Assembly (NCBI RefSeq): GCF_014490035.1
Contig: NZ_CP061008.1
Span: 1,054,001-1,118,000, forward strand
Origin: Achromobacter xylosoxidans
Lineage (GTDB): Bacteria; Pseudomonadota; Gammaproteobacteria; Burkholderiales; Burkholderiaceae_B
Reading direction: 5' to 3'
Length of the DNA stretch: 64,000 bases
The stretch's first letter is position 1; the number at the start of each line of letters is the position of its first letter. This document shows positions 54,465 through 63,052 of the stretch, one piece after another. A model generated the notes under the pieces. The model was not told where the DNA came from, did not search any database, and was given only the letters and a program-made list of their open reading frames with translations. The position numbers were made by a program, and so were the translations under genes.

Positions 54465-55484
54465 ATGCGAATCGCAACTGCTTTTGTGAAGTCATCCGTG
54501 AGCAATCCCGCCCGGCGCCGTTGGGCCAGACTGTTGTTGGCCGCGGGCCTGGCATCCAGCCTGGGTGTGGCCAGCGCCGCGGATTGGCCGACGCGGCCAG
54601 TGAAGATCGTGGTGCCGTTTGCCGCAGGCGGAACCACCGACCTGATCGCGCGGCTGATCGCAACGCCCATGTCGCAGGAGCTGGGGCAGCCCGTGGTGGT
54701 CGAGAACCGCCCGGGCGTGGGCGGGCTGCTGGGCGCGGATGCCGTCGCCAAGGCGGCGCCCGACGGCTACACGGTGTTGATGGCCAACATCTCCTATCCG
54801 CTGGCCGCCCTGGTGGCGCAGGGCGCGAAACGGCTCAATTTCGATCCGCTGGCCGACCTGCGCAGCGTGAGCGTGGTGGCCAACGTGCCATTGGTCATCA
54901 CGTCCACGCCTTCGGTGCCGGCCCGCAACCTGAAGGAGTTCGCGGACCTGCTCAAGAAGAATCCTTCCACCCACTACGCCTACGGCTCCACGGGACCCGG
55001 TTCGTACATCCACGTGTTCGGCATGTGGTTCCAGGAGCAGACGGGCGCGTCCATGACGCACGTGCCCTTCAAGGGCGCGGCGCCCTTGAAGGGCGAAATG
55101 CTGGCGGGCCGCATCCAGATGGGCGGCGACCAACTGTCTTCGTCGCTGAGCGACATCCGGGCCGGCTCCCTGACCGCGCTGGCAGTCACGTCGCCGCAAC
55201 GCTCGCCGTCCCTGCCGGACACGCCCACCGCCAGCGAACTGGGTTTTACCGGCATCGATACCGAGGGATGGAACGGTTTGCTCGCGCCGGCGCAGACGCC
55301 CGACGTCGTCGTGGCGCGCATCGGCCAGGCCGTGTCCAAGGCTGTTCAGCAGCCCGCCATCCGCCAGCGCCTCGCCGAGCTGGGCGCCGAGGCCAGTGGT
55401 TCCAGTCCCGAGCAGATGAGCGCTTTGCTGAAAAGTCAGTTCGCCCAGTTCGGCCCCATGGTGTCGCGCCTGCAGCTTGAGTGA
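54465..55484 (+). CDS. Bug-family periplasmic receptor
   Basis: A 339-residue Bug/TctC receptor. The signal peptide follows a basic start (NPARRRWARLLLAAGLASSL) and ends near VASA. The mature protein begins ADWPTRPVKIVVPFAAGGTT and has VVVENRPGVGGLLGADAVA. It should capture the organic acid broken down by this operon. The start is uncertain: ATG at 54465, or GTG at 54498, which gives a more normal signal peptide. It lies between the FAH gene and a second Bug gene, and no permease subunit is encoded with it. Confidence 0.9.
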   Translation: MRIATAFVKSSVSNPARRRWARLLLAAGLASSLGVASAADWPTRPVKIVVPFAAGGTTDLIARLIATPMSQELGQPVVVENRPGVGGLLGADAVAKAAPDGYTVLMANISYPLAALVAQGAKRLNFDPLADLRSVSVVANVPLVITSTPSVPARNLKEFADLLKKNPSTHYAYGSTGPGSYIHVFGMWFQEQTGASMTHVPFKGAAPLKGEMLAGRIQMGGDQLSSSLSDIRAGSLTALAVTSPQRSPSLPDTPTASELGFTGIDTEGWNGLLAPAQTPDVVVARIGQAVSKAVQQPAIRQRLAELGAEASGSSPEQMSALLKSQFAQFGPMVSRLQLE

Positions 55485-55553
55485 TGCCGTAGCGAGGATC
55501 TTTGATCCCCGGCAGCTTCGGCTTTCCAACGAGTCCAACCAGAAAGGCCAGCA

Positions 55554-56540
55554 ATGAAAGCACTGCGTAGCGGCGTGACCGCGAGCCTGCAGTTCCTGAT
55601 CGGCATCCTGGCGTGCGTGAACGCCCACGCCCAGGCCGACGCGCCGCCCGTCTCCATTGTCGTTCCGCAGCCGGTGGGCAATCCCACGGACGGCGTCGCG
55701 CGCAAGCTGCAGCCGCTGCTGCAGGCCGCGCTGGGCAGGACCATCATCGTCGAGAACCAACCGGGGGCGGGCGGTTCCATCGGCACGCAACGGGTGTTGA
55801 ATGCGCCGGCGGACGGACGCATGCTGTTGATCGCGTCCCAGACCGAACCCATCCTGACCCCGGCCACGATGCAGCATGTGAAGTATCGGGCGGAGAACCT
55901 GCGCGCGGTGGCGGTGGTGGCGCGGCTGCCCTACATCCTGACGGGCGGCAACGCGCTGGCGGCCAAGAACCTGGGCGAACTGACCCAGCTGGCGCAGGCC
56001 CAGGGGGACAAGGGACTGAACTTCGGGCACATCGGTCCGGGCTCGATGATCCATCTATTGGGCGAGCAATGGGCGCGGCAAAGCCAGTTCAAGCTCAACC
56101 ACGTCGTCTACCGGGGCGTCCCGCCCGTCACGCAGGACCTGATGGGCGGGCAGATAGAACTGAGCTTCCTGCCGCTGGGCGGATCGACGCTGGACCTGAT
56201 CGAGTCCGGCCGTATCCGGGCCTACGCCACGACCGGCGCCGCGCCCAGTCCCAAGCTGCCCCAAGTGCCGCCCTTGTCCGCATCCAGCGAAAAGCTGCGG
56301 GATTTCGTGTACGGCACGTGGATCGCCTTCCTGGTGCCGGCCAAGACACCGGACGCAACCGTCGCCAGCCTGAACCGCGCGATCGTCCAGGCCATGGAAG
56401 ACGCCGCGTTTCGCGAGTATGTTGTTTCCACCGGCATGGAGCTGGTGGCGCAGAACTCGGTGGCGGACATGCGGGACTTCTACCAGACGGAGACGGCGCT
56501 GTACCAGGGCCTGGCGCAGAAGGTCGCCGTCGAGCAGTGA
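55554..56540 (+). CDS. Second Bug-family periplasmic receptor
   Basis: A 328-residue Bug receptor with a signal peptide ending NAHA near residue 26 and the ligand loop TIIVENQPGAGGSIGTQRV. The family start is altered: VSIVVPQPVGNPTDGVARKL in place of the usual PGGxxD, so its pocket may suit another ligand. Two adjacent, quite different Bug receptors in one operon suggest two related substrates or one sensor and one transporter. It is 69 bases after the first Bug gene and 47 bases before the VOC gene. Confidence 0.9.
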   Translation: MKALRSGVTASLQFLIGILACVNAHAQADAPPVSIVVPQPVGNPTDGVARKLQPLLQAALGRTIIVENQPGAGGSIGTQRVLNAPADGRMLLIASQTEPILTPATMQHVKYRAENLRAVAVVARLPYILTGGNALAAKNLGELTQLAQAQGDKGLNFGHIGPGSMIHLLGEQWARQSQFKLNHVVYRGVPPVTQDLMGGQIELSFLPLGGSTLDLIESGRIRAYATTGAAPSPKLPQVPPLSASSEKLRDFVYGTWIAFLVPAKTPDATVASLNRAIVQAMEDAAFREYVVSTGMELVAQNSVADMRDFYQTETALYQGLAQKVAVEQ

Positions 56541-56587
56541 AGGCAGGGCAGCCTGCCAGAACCAGAACAAGATTCTTGGAGACAGAC

Positions 56588-57526
56588 ATGCAATCGAATG
56601 CGCAGACAGCGCCGCTCGCCGTGCACTCGGTGGACGAGTTCGTGTTCAGCGTTCCCGATCTCGAAGAGGCCAGGCGCTTCTATTCGAGCTTCGGCCTGGA
56701 CGTGCGGGATGAAGGCGGCTGCCTGGCGTTGTACACCCATGGCCATCCGCACCGCTGGGCGCGCATCTTGCGGGGCGCGCGCAAGCGCCTGCTGTGGGTA
56801 AGCATGGGGATCCACGCGGACGACCTGGAACGGTTCGCCGTGCATCTGGACCGCCAGGGTATTGCCCGCCGCGACGCGCCGCAGGGCGCCGACCCCGCAG
56901 GGCTCTGGATTGAGGCGCCCGACGGGCTGGCCCTGCAATTGCGGATTGCAGCCAAGTCTTCACCGTCGGCTCCCGCGCCGCAAGAGCCGCCCCAGGCCAG
57001 CAGCGGCGCCGGCCGCGCGCCCGCGCGCAGCCAGGTGCGGCAGGTGCGGCCGTTGTACCTGTCGCACATCCTGCTGTTCAGCGCCGACGTGGTCCGGGCC
57101 ACGCGGTTCTACGTGGATGCGCTCGGGCTGCGCGTGTCGGATACCTCGGGCGATGCCATCGCCTTCATCCACAGTCCGCACGGCAGCGATCACCACCTGA
57201 TTGCGCTGGCCAAGTCGCATGGCCTGGGCCTGCATCACAGCAGCTGGTGCGTGCCGTCCATCGATGCGGTGGGGCAGGGCATGGAGCAGATGGGCGCGGC
57301 GGGGTATGCGGACGGTTGGGGCGTGGGCCGGCATGTGTTGGGTTCGAACTACTTCCGCTATGTGCGCGATCCCTGGGGCAGCTACGCCGAGTATTCGTAC
57401 GACATCGACTTCATCGCCGAAGGGCAGCAGTGGCCGTCGGCGGATTATCCGCCGGAGGATTCGCTGTATGTGTGGGGTCCGGCGTTGCCGCCGGACTTCA
57501 TCACCAATCATGAGCGGGATGCCTGA
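56588..57526 (+). CDS. Two-domain VOC protein, extradiol dioxygenase-like
   Basis: A 312-residue protein with two vicinal-oxygen-chelate modules (about residues 12-122 and 155-275) joined by a Pro/Ala linker (123-150). In the second module His160 (LYLSHILLF), His216 or His217 (LGLHHSSWCV) and Glu268 (SYAEYSYD) match the 2-His-1-Glu iron site of type I extradiol dioxygenases such as BphC. So ring cleavage of a catechol-type substrate is likely. The linked FAH hydrolase would handle the product. The C-terminal tail extends past the domain. The substrate is not known. Confidence 0.85.
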   Translation: MQSNAQTAPLAVHSVDEFVFSVPDLEEARRFYSSFGLDVRDEGGCLALYTHGHPHRWARILRGARKRLLWVSMGIHADDLERFAVHLDRQGIARRDAPQGADPAGLWIEAPDGLALQLRIAAKSSPSAPAPQEPPQASSGAGRAPARSQVRQVRPLYLSHILLFSADVVRATRFYVDALGLRVSDTSGDAIAFIHSPHGSDHHLIALAKSHGLGLHHSSWCVPSIDAVGQGMEQMGAAGYADGWGVGRHVLGSNYFRYVRDPWGSYAEYSYDIDFIAEGQQWPSADYPPEDSLYVWGPALPPDFITNHERDA

Positions 57527-57550
57527 GGGCGGGCGCGCTCCCCTTCAGGC
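57521..57550. terminator. Shared hairpin at convergent stop codons (VOC/acyl-CoA dehydrogenase)
   Basis: GCCTGA (57521-57526) holds the VOC stop and TCAGGC (57545-57550) the acyl-CoA dehydrogenase stop; GGG/CCC extends the stem past a bulged T. A bidirectional terminator without T-runs is likely. Confidence 0.4.
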
Positions 57551-58696
57551 TATCGCGTTCATCCCCAGAATCTCCCGCCCCGCGATCAGCGTCTGGATTT
57601 CCGTCGTGCCTTCGGGAATCATGCCGCCGCGCGTATCGCGGAAGATGCGCTCGATCGGATACTCCTCCGAGTAGCCCAGCCCGCCATGCACTTGCAGCGC
57701 CATGTTGGCCACTTCGTGGGCGGCCTCGGTGGCGTAGAGCTTGGCGATGGAGCAGGCCTGGCGCACGTCCTTGCCCGCTTCCAGCGCATGGGCCGCGCGC
57801 ATGCCCAGCGCGCGTGCCGCTTCGACGCGGACCGTCATGTCGACGATGTGCTTCTGCACCAGCTGGAAGCTGCCGATGGGGCGGCCGAACTGCTCGCGCT
57901 GCTTGGCATAGTCGATGGACATGTCCAGGGCCGCCTGCGCGGCGCCGACGGCGCCCATGGCGATGTTCAGGCGCGCGGCGTCCAGGCCCTTGAGCGTGCC
58001 GGCGAGCGCCGCGCCTTCCACGCCGACCAGGTTTTCCCTGGGGATGCGCACATCGGCGAAGCCTAGTTCGGCCGTGCCGGTGCAGCGCAGCACCATGGTG
58101 TCGAGCTTGCGCACGTCATAGTTGGCCAGGGCGCGTTCGACGATGAAGGTCGACAGCTTACCTTCGCAGGTGGGGCTGTAGGTGCGCGCCACCACCATGG
58201 CGAAGTCCGCGTCGCAGCCGTTGGTGATCCACAGCTTGCGGCCATTCAGCACCCACTCGTCGCCGACCAGGTCGGCCCGCGTCTGGATGCCGGCGATGTT
58301 GGAGCCGGTGTTCGGCTCCGTCAGGCCGGTGCAGGCCTTGAGGCGGCCGGCCATGAGCGGCTTGAGGTACTTCTCTTTCTGCGCCGGCGAACCGTGGGCG
58401 GCCAGGCGCTTGATGGAACCGTTGGTGATATTGACGATGGTGCGCAGCGACAGCCAGTGGTAGCCCAGTTCTTCCATCATCATGGCCCAGGTAGGCATGT
58501 CGATGCCGTGTCCGCCCTGGTCTTCCGGCAGGTTGCCGCCGAGGTAGCCCAGCTCCGCCAGCTTGGGCATCAGTTCGAACGGAAAGGTCCGCGCCTTTTC
58601 GTGCTGCGCGACGACGGGCGCCACTTCCGCCAGCATGAAGCGGCGGATGCTGTGCTGCAGCTCCTGTTGTTCGGGCGTCAGGTCGATGTTGCTCAT
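57545..58696 (-). CDS. Acyl-CoA dehydrogenase
   Basis: A 383-residue flavoprotein of the acyl-CoA dehydrogenase family. It has ACTGLTEPNTGSNIAGIQTR (FAD/substrate region), WVLNGRKLWITNG, and the C-terminal signature QVHGGLGYSEEYPIERIFRD followed by the GTTEIQ segment. The catalytic base would be Glu in the EEYPIERI region. The chain length and motifs fit a short or medium chain or glutaryl-CoA-like member; the acyl group cannot be read. It lies four bases after the Bug gene of the same strand, an odd but close link to uptake of an organic acid. Confidence 0.9.
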   Translation of the reverse strand: MSNIDLTPEQQELQHSIRRFMLAEVAPVVAQHEKARTFPFELMPKLAELGYLGGNLPEDQGGHGIDMPTWAMMMEELGYHWLSLRTIVNITNGSIKRLAAHGSPAQKEKYLKPLMAGRLKACTGLTEPNTGSNIAGIQTRADLVGDEWVLNGRKLWITNGCDADFAMVVARTYSPTCEGKLSTFIVERALANYDVRKLDTMVLRCTGTAELGFADVRIPRENLVGVEGAALAGTLKGLDAARLNIAMGAVGAAQAALDMSIDYAKQREQFGRPIGSFQLVQKHIVDMTVRVEAARALGMRAAHALEAGKDVRQACSIAKLYATEAAHEVANMALQVHGGLGYSEEYPIERIFRDTRGGMIPEGTTEIQTLIAGREILGMNAIA

Positions 58697-58700
58697 GCGT

Positions 58701-59672
58701 TTACTCCAGCTTCAGGTTGGCGCGTTCCACCAGGTCGCGGGTGGCCTCGCGGTGCTCCGCCCAGAATTTGGCGAACGCCTCGGGCGAGCTGCTGACCAGC
58801 GGAGTGGCGATGCGTTCGAAGCGTTCCTGCACGATGGGCATGGCGGCGGTTTCTTCCAGCGCGCGGGCCAGCTTGTCGATGATGGGCTTGGGGGTGCCGG
58901 CGGGGACGACCACGGCCTGCCAGGTGGTGACCTTGAAGCCCGGAACGCCAGATTCGGCGATGGTCGGCAGGTCCGGCAGATCCTTGACGCGGGCGGCGCC
59001 GCTGACCGCCAGGGGGCGCAGCATGCCGTCCTTGATGTAGGGCAGGGAGCTGGAACGGCTGTCGATCATGAAGGTCAGCCGTCCGGCGATCAGGTCTTGC
59101 AGCGCGGGCGCGCTGCCTTTGTACGGCACGTGCGTGAGCTTGGTGTTCAAGGCCAGCGCGAGCGAGGAGGCCGCGGTGTGCGCCGAACTGCCGTAGCCCG
59201 GCGATCCGTAGGTGATGGTCGCCTGCTTGTCCGCCTTGATCGCCTTGATCAGGTCAGCCATGGTCTGGTAGGGCGAATCCTTGGGCACCACCACCACCAG
59301 TGGCGAATCGGTCAATTGCGCGACGGGGGCGAAGGCCTGGGCCGGGTCGATCTTCAGATCCTTGTACAGGTACTGGTTGACGGCGATGGTGGCCGCGTTG
59401 GTCCATAGGATGGTGTAGCCGTCGGCGGGCGCGCTGGCCGCGGCCAGCAGCGAGAGGTTGCCGTTGGCGCCAGGCTTGTATTCCGGGATGACGGGCTGGC
59501 CGAGCTTCTTGCTCAGCTCGTCCTGCATCATCTTGAACGCGATGTCGGAAGGTCCCCCCGGCGCAAATCCGATCACGGCGCGTATCGGCTTGTCCGGCCA
59601 TTCCGCGGCCGAGGCCGCCGTCGCGAAGCCCGCGGCCAGCAGGGCTGCCGCCACCATCTTGCTGAACTTCAT
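58701..59672 (-). CDS. Bug-family periplasmic receptor (IclR-regulated)
   Basis: A 323-residue Bug receptor. The signal peptide (KFSKMVAAALLAAGFATAAS) ends at ASAA, then EWPDKPIRAVIGFAPGGPSD. The loop VIPEYKPGANGNLSLLAAA and TLPYKG-type contact region (THVPYKGSAPALQDL) are present. It begins a minus-strand pair with acyl-CoA dehydrogenase. Its promoter holds a two-part dyad motif that is also found in front of the IclR-controlled alcohol dehydrogenase 2 kb away, so both units are probably controlled together. The start is the ATG at 59672, with CAGGAGACAGG upstream. Confidence 0.93.
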   Translation of the reverse strand: MKFSKMVAAALLAAGFATAASAAEWPDKPIRAVIGFAPGGPSDIAFKMMQDELSKKLGQPVIPEYKPGANGNLSLLAAASAPADGYTILWTNAATIAVNQYLYKDLKIDPAQAFAPVAQLTDSPLVVVVPKDSPYQTMADLIKAIKADKQATITYGSPGYGSSAHTAASSLALALNTKLTHVPYKGSAPALQDLIAGRLTFMIDSRSSSLPYIKDGMLRPLAVSGAARVKDLPDLPTIAESGVPGFKVTTWQAVVVPAGTPKPIIDKLARALEETAAMPIVQERFERIATPLVSSSPEAFAKFWAEHREATRDLVERANLKLE

Positions 59673-59742
59673 TCCTGTCTCCTGTTTTTCTGGGTTGAGC
59701 GCGCTTGCGTTGCGCGGACGGATTCTTGGGTGATCCGTTTTG

Positions 59743-59780
59743 TTATTCGCATTGCGAATTAATAATTCGTTTAATGAATT
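59743..59780 (-). promoter_or_regulatory. Two-part operator before the Bug gene (same motif as at 61791)
   Basis: Two dyads lie about 70-110 bases before the Bug start: ATTCGC-ATT-GCGAAT (59745-59759, perfect) and AATTCGTTTAATGAATT (59764-59780). Their centres are 20 bases apart. Read on the minus strand the whole block matches the block at 61791-61828 at 31 of 38 positions, in the same order. Confidence 0.85.
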
Positions 59781-59929
59781 GATGATACTGCGGCCGTCGG
59801 GGCGCTGCAATAACGGGTTTTCGATCTGCAGCCGAATGCGGCCGCGCACGCGCATGAAAAATCCCTGCCGCGCGCGGGGCGTGGCAGGGATGCGGGGGTA
59901 TGTAACGGCCCGCTGGCGCGGGACCGGAT

Positions 59930-60949
59930 TCAGGCGGAATCGACCATGTGCTTGAAGCGCGCGCTGGCCTGCATGCATTCCCGCTGCAACCGCAGGACGA
60001 TGCTTTCCACCGGTTCGATGTTGCGGGCAAAGCCCACCGCCGGGCCCATGGACAACATGCCTTCTTCGTGCTGGCCCGCCTGGTAGGCAAGGGCCTGGGT
60101 GCGCTCGCCGCTGATCAGTTCGCCGAAGTCCGCGTAGCTGTTGGCGCCCGCCAGTTCCAGGGCGGCGACCTTGCGGGCGTTTTCGTTGTCGAGGATGCGC
60201 CAGGTGTCGCCCAGGCTGCCGAGCACGGCGCGGGTGCCGTGTTCGCTGGTGTCGACCACGCGCTGCTTGTACGCCGCGTGCGCCGGGGTTTCCTGCGCCG
60301 GCGTGAAGACGCTGCCCATCACCACGGCGTCGGCGCCCAGCGCCAGCGCCGCGGCGATCTGCCGGCCGTGGCCGATGCCGCCGCCCAGCGCCAGCGGAAT
60401 GCGCAGCTGCTCCAGGGCATAGGCGCCGTTGAGGAACGTGGGCAGCTGATTGCTGCCGGGGTGGCCGCCTTCTTCCATGCCGACCAGGGTGACTGCGTCC
60501 ACGCCCATGTTCTGCGCCGCGACGGCATGGCGCACGTGCGCGCACTTGTGGATGACGATGGCGCCGGCTTCGCGCAGGGCGGGCAGCAGCGGCGTGGGCG
60601 GCAGGCCCGCCGTTTCGAACAGGCGCACGCCTTCGTCGAGCGCGATGCGCAGCCGCGTCAGCATGGGCTCGTTATTGGCCGCGCGGCGAGACAGTGTCAG
60701 GTTGACGCCGAATGGCAGGCCGCCCGTCAGTTCGCCGCAATCGCGCAGCGCCTGGCGGAAGTCCTGGTCCGTGCGCGAGCTGCGCGCGGTGATGAATCCC
60801 ATGCCGCCTGCGCGCACCATGGCCGCCACCAGGCGAGCATCCGACAGCCACATCATTCCGCCCAGCAGCAGCGGCCAGCGTATGCCCATCAGTTCGGTGA
60901 TGCGGGTGGGCCAGCGTTGCGGAACGGCCGGAGCAAAAGGCTGGTTCAC
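59930..60949 (-). CDS. Nitronate monooxygenase / 2-nitropropane dioxygenase-like flavoprotein
   Basis: A 339-residue FMN TIM-barrel protein of the NMO family. It opens RITELMGIRWPLLLGGMMWL, has the conserved MEEGGHPG segment (with its His) and the phosphate-binding LALGGGIGHGRQIAAALALG and GADAVVMGSVF. The family oxidises nitronates or, in other branches, reduces enoyl compounds or quinones. Its ATG overlaps the IclR stop by four bases, so the two are one transcript. Given the neighbouring alcohol and aldehyde dehydrogenases a role in the same carbon pathway is likely; the reaction is open. Confidence 0.87.
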   Translation of the reverse strand: MNQPFAPAVPQRWPTRITELMGIRWPLLLGGMMWLSDARLVAAMVRAGGMGFITARSSRTDQDFRQALRDCGELTGGLPFGVNLTLSRRAANNEPMLTRLRIALDEGVRLFETAGLPPTPLLPALREAGAIVIHKCAHVRHAVAAQNMGVDAVTLVGMEEGGHPGSNQLPTFLNGAYALEQLRIPLALGGGIGHGRQIAAALALGADAVVMGSVFTPAQETPAHAAYKQRVVDTSEHGTRAVLGSLGDTWRILDNENARKVAALELAGANSYADFGELISGERTQALAYQAGQHEEGMLSMGPAVGFARNIEPVESIVLRLQRECMQASARFKHMVDSA

Positions 60950-61767
60950 ACGTGCCTCCCCATCAGCAGGATGGGCTGCAGTTCGTGCGCCAGCTGCCGC
61001 AGCGTGGGGCCGGCTTCATCGAGCATCAGTTGCCGCGGCAACAGCGCTGCGGGGCCGCCGCAGCTGACCACGTAGCGCTCGCCCGCGGGCAGTTCGATGG
61101 CGGCGGCGACGGTGTTGATCTGATAGGCGGGACGCTCGTGATAGACGAAGCCGCGTTCCGGATACCGGGCGATGGCGTCGGCAATGGCCTGCTGCTCCGC
61201 GGCGTCGCCGGCCTTGCCGGATGCGCGGGCTTCTTGCAGCAGGGCCTCGCGTTCCTCGGCCGAGCAGCAGGCCAGATAGGCCCAGCCGATTGCGCTGTGG
61301 AACAGCGGTATGCGCGAACCCACGCGCAGGTTCATCAGCAGCGGTGAATTCCCCTGGCAGCGCAGCAGGTAGACGATGCTGTCGCCGTCGCGCCGTCCCA
61401 GCGCCACCGCGACCTGATAGCGGTCGGCCAGCGCCTGCAACATCGGCCGGATGACGTCCAGCGCTTCCTGTCCCGCCAGCGCCGCGCCGCCCAGCGCGAT
61501 GGCGGCGATGCCCAGTTGCAGTTTGTCCTTGCCCGGCACGGCGGCCAGGAATCCCGTCTTTTGCAGGGTGTGGCACAGGCGCCATACGGTGGGCTGGGCC
61601 AGACCGGTCAGATGGGCCAGCTCCGTCGTGCCCAGCATGCGCCGTTCGGCGCTGAAGCAGCGCAGGATGTCGAGCCCGCGGGCCAGCGCGGTGACGAATT
61701 GGCGGTCGGGTTCCGCGGAATCTTCGGTGGCGTCGTTCTTGGACGCACGAGGCGAGGCTCTTGACAT
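60946..61767 (-). CDS. IclR-family transcriptional regulator
   Basis: A 273-residue IclR protein. The N-terminal winged HTH (about residues 22-85) holds LARGLDILRCFSAERRMLGT and LTGLAQPTVWRLCHTLQKTG. The effector domain contains RVGSRIPLFHSAIGWAYLA, the typical IclR pocket segment. The start is the ATG at 61767 with AAGGAG seven bases upstream, not the TTG two codons before. It is divergent from the alcohol dehydrogenase gene across 80 bases and likely controls it, itself and the Bug gene, through a shared two-part operator. Confidence 0.92.
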   Translation of the reverse strand: MSRASPRASKNDATEDSAEPDRQFVTALARGLDILRCFSAERRMLGTTELAHLTGLAQPTVWRLCHTLQKTGFLAAVPGKDKLQLGIAAIALGGAALAGQEALDVIRPMLQALADRYQVAVALGRRDGDSIVYLLRCQGNSPLLMNLRVGSRIPLFHSAIGWAYLACCSAEEREALLQEARASGKAGDAAEQQAIADAIARYPERGFVYHERPAYQINTVAAAIELPAGERYVVSCGGPAALLPRQLMLDEAGPTLRQLAHELQPILLMGRHV

Positions 61768-61790
61768 GGGCAAGCTCCTTTTTTATGATC

Positions 61791-61828
61791 AATTCACTAA
61801 ATGAATTATAAATTCGCATAGCAAATTA
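61791..61828. promoter_or_regulatory. Two-part IclR operator in the divergent promoter
   Basis: AATTCA-CTAAA-TGAATT (61791-61807, perfect 6-bp dyad) is followed by AATTCGC-ATA-GCAAATT (61811-61827, one mismatch). The centres are 20 bases apart. The block fills the gap between IclR and the alcohol dehydrogenase gene and is copied before the Bug gene at 59743-59780. Confidence 0.85.
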
Positions 61829-61847
61829 TGCAAGATCAGGAGGACGA

Positions 61848-63041
61848 ATGAGCGGTCAGCAGGATTGTGCGCTACAGGCCCAGGGCGTGATGGCCTGGCC
61901 CGGCGTTTGCCATTGGGGCGGGGACGCCCTGGCCAGAACCTTGGCGGCCGCGGGCGCGCGCCTGCGCCTGCCGCTGGTGGTGACCGACGCCGGCACCTGG
62001 GGCGCGGTGGGCTCCGCCGTCGAAGCGGCGCTTGCCGCCGTGCCGGGATTGCAATGGCGTGTCTATGACGGCGTGGTGCCCAATCCCGCCATGGATCAGG
62101 TGCGCGCCGCGTTGCGCGTGGCGCGCGAACAGGGCTGCGCCAGTGTGCTGGCGGTGGGCGGGGGCAGCGCCATCGACGTGGCCAAGGCGGTCTACGCCTG
62201 CCTGGCGGGCGGGTTCGATGCCGACGAATTGCAGGCGCCGCGAGGGCAAGCCTGGCTGAACGCCGCCGCCGAGGCCGCCGATCCGCTTTTCATCGCCGTG
62301 CCCACGACTTCGGGCACCGGCAGCGAAAGCAGCTCGGCCGCGCTGATCCAGGGCGACGACGGGCGCAAGCGCCTGTACCGCTCCCTGCGCGCACGTCCGG
62401 CGCTGGTGGCGCTGCAGCCCGAACTCACGCTCAGCCTGCCGCCGCGCCCCACCGCGCAGGGCGGCTTCGATGCCGTGCTGCATGCGCTGGGCGCCTGGAT
62501 CAACACCGATCCTTCGCCCGTCGGCAAGGCCATGGCCTTGCAGGCCTTGCGCCTGTGCATGCGGGCGCTGCCCGACGTGCTGCGCGCGCCGGACAGCCTG
62601 CGCGCGCGCGCTGACATGCAGATGGGCGCCTATATGGCGGGCCTGGCCATCGGCATGAGCAAGGTGGACGCCGTGCACGCCATGTGCACGCCGCTGGAGT
62701 CGCGCGTCCATATGGCGCATGCGGAAGTGCTGGGTCCGATCTTCAGCGTGGTGGCGCGCCACACGGCGCAGACCGCCGCCGCGCCCTATGCCGAGGCCGC
62801 ACGCGCGCTGGGCATGGCCGCAACGGGCGACGAGCAGCAGGACGCCCTGGCCCTGATCGTGGCGGTCGAGTCGCTGGCGCGGCTGGCGGGCATTCCTCTG
62901 CGCTTTACCGGCTTGGCGCTGTCTGAGCAGGACGCCGCGCAGCTGGCCAGCCAGGCCATGCTGAGCGCGTCCATGCCCGTCAATCCGCGCGTCCTCGCGC
63001 CGGAAGAAATTCAATCCCTATACCTGCAAATGGCCGCGTAA
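61848..63041 (+). CDS. Iron-containing alcohol dehydrogenase family protein
   Basis: A 397-residue group III (iron-type) dehydrogenase. The nucleotide region is VLAVGGGSAIDVAKAVY, then PTTSGTGSESSSAALI. Metal ligands are expected in GGFDAVLHALGAWI, KVDAVHAMCTPLE and HMAHAEVLGP. Maleylacetate reductases and hydroxyacid-oxoacid transhydrogenases are close relatives, as are short-chain alcohol dehydrogenases. It is followed 11 bases later by an aldehyde dehydrogenase, so oxidation of an alcohol to an aldehyde and then an acid is the simplest reading. GGAGG precedes the ATG. Confidence 0.9.
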   Translation: MSGQQDCALQAQGVMAWPGVCHWGGDALARTLAAAGARLRLPLVVTDAGTWGAVGSAVEAALAAVPGLQWRVYDGVVPNPAMDQVRAALRVAREQGCASVLAVGGGSAIDVAKAVYACLAGGFDADELQAPRGQAWLNAAAEAADPLFIAVPTTSGTGSESSSAALIQGDDGRKRLYRSLRARPALVALQPELTLSLPPRPTAQGGFDAVLHALGAWINTDPSPVGKAMALQALRLCMRALPDVLRAPDSLRARADMQMGAYMAGLAIGMSKVDAVHAMCTPLESRVHMAHAEVLGPIFSVVARHTAQTAAAPYAEAARALGMAATGDEQQDALALIVAVESLARLAGIPLRFTGLALSEQDAAQLASQAMLSASMPVNPRVLAPEEIQSLYLQMAA

Positions 63042-63052
63042 GGAGCGCCCGC

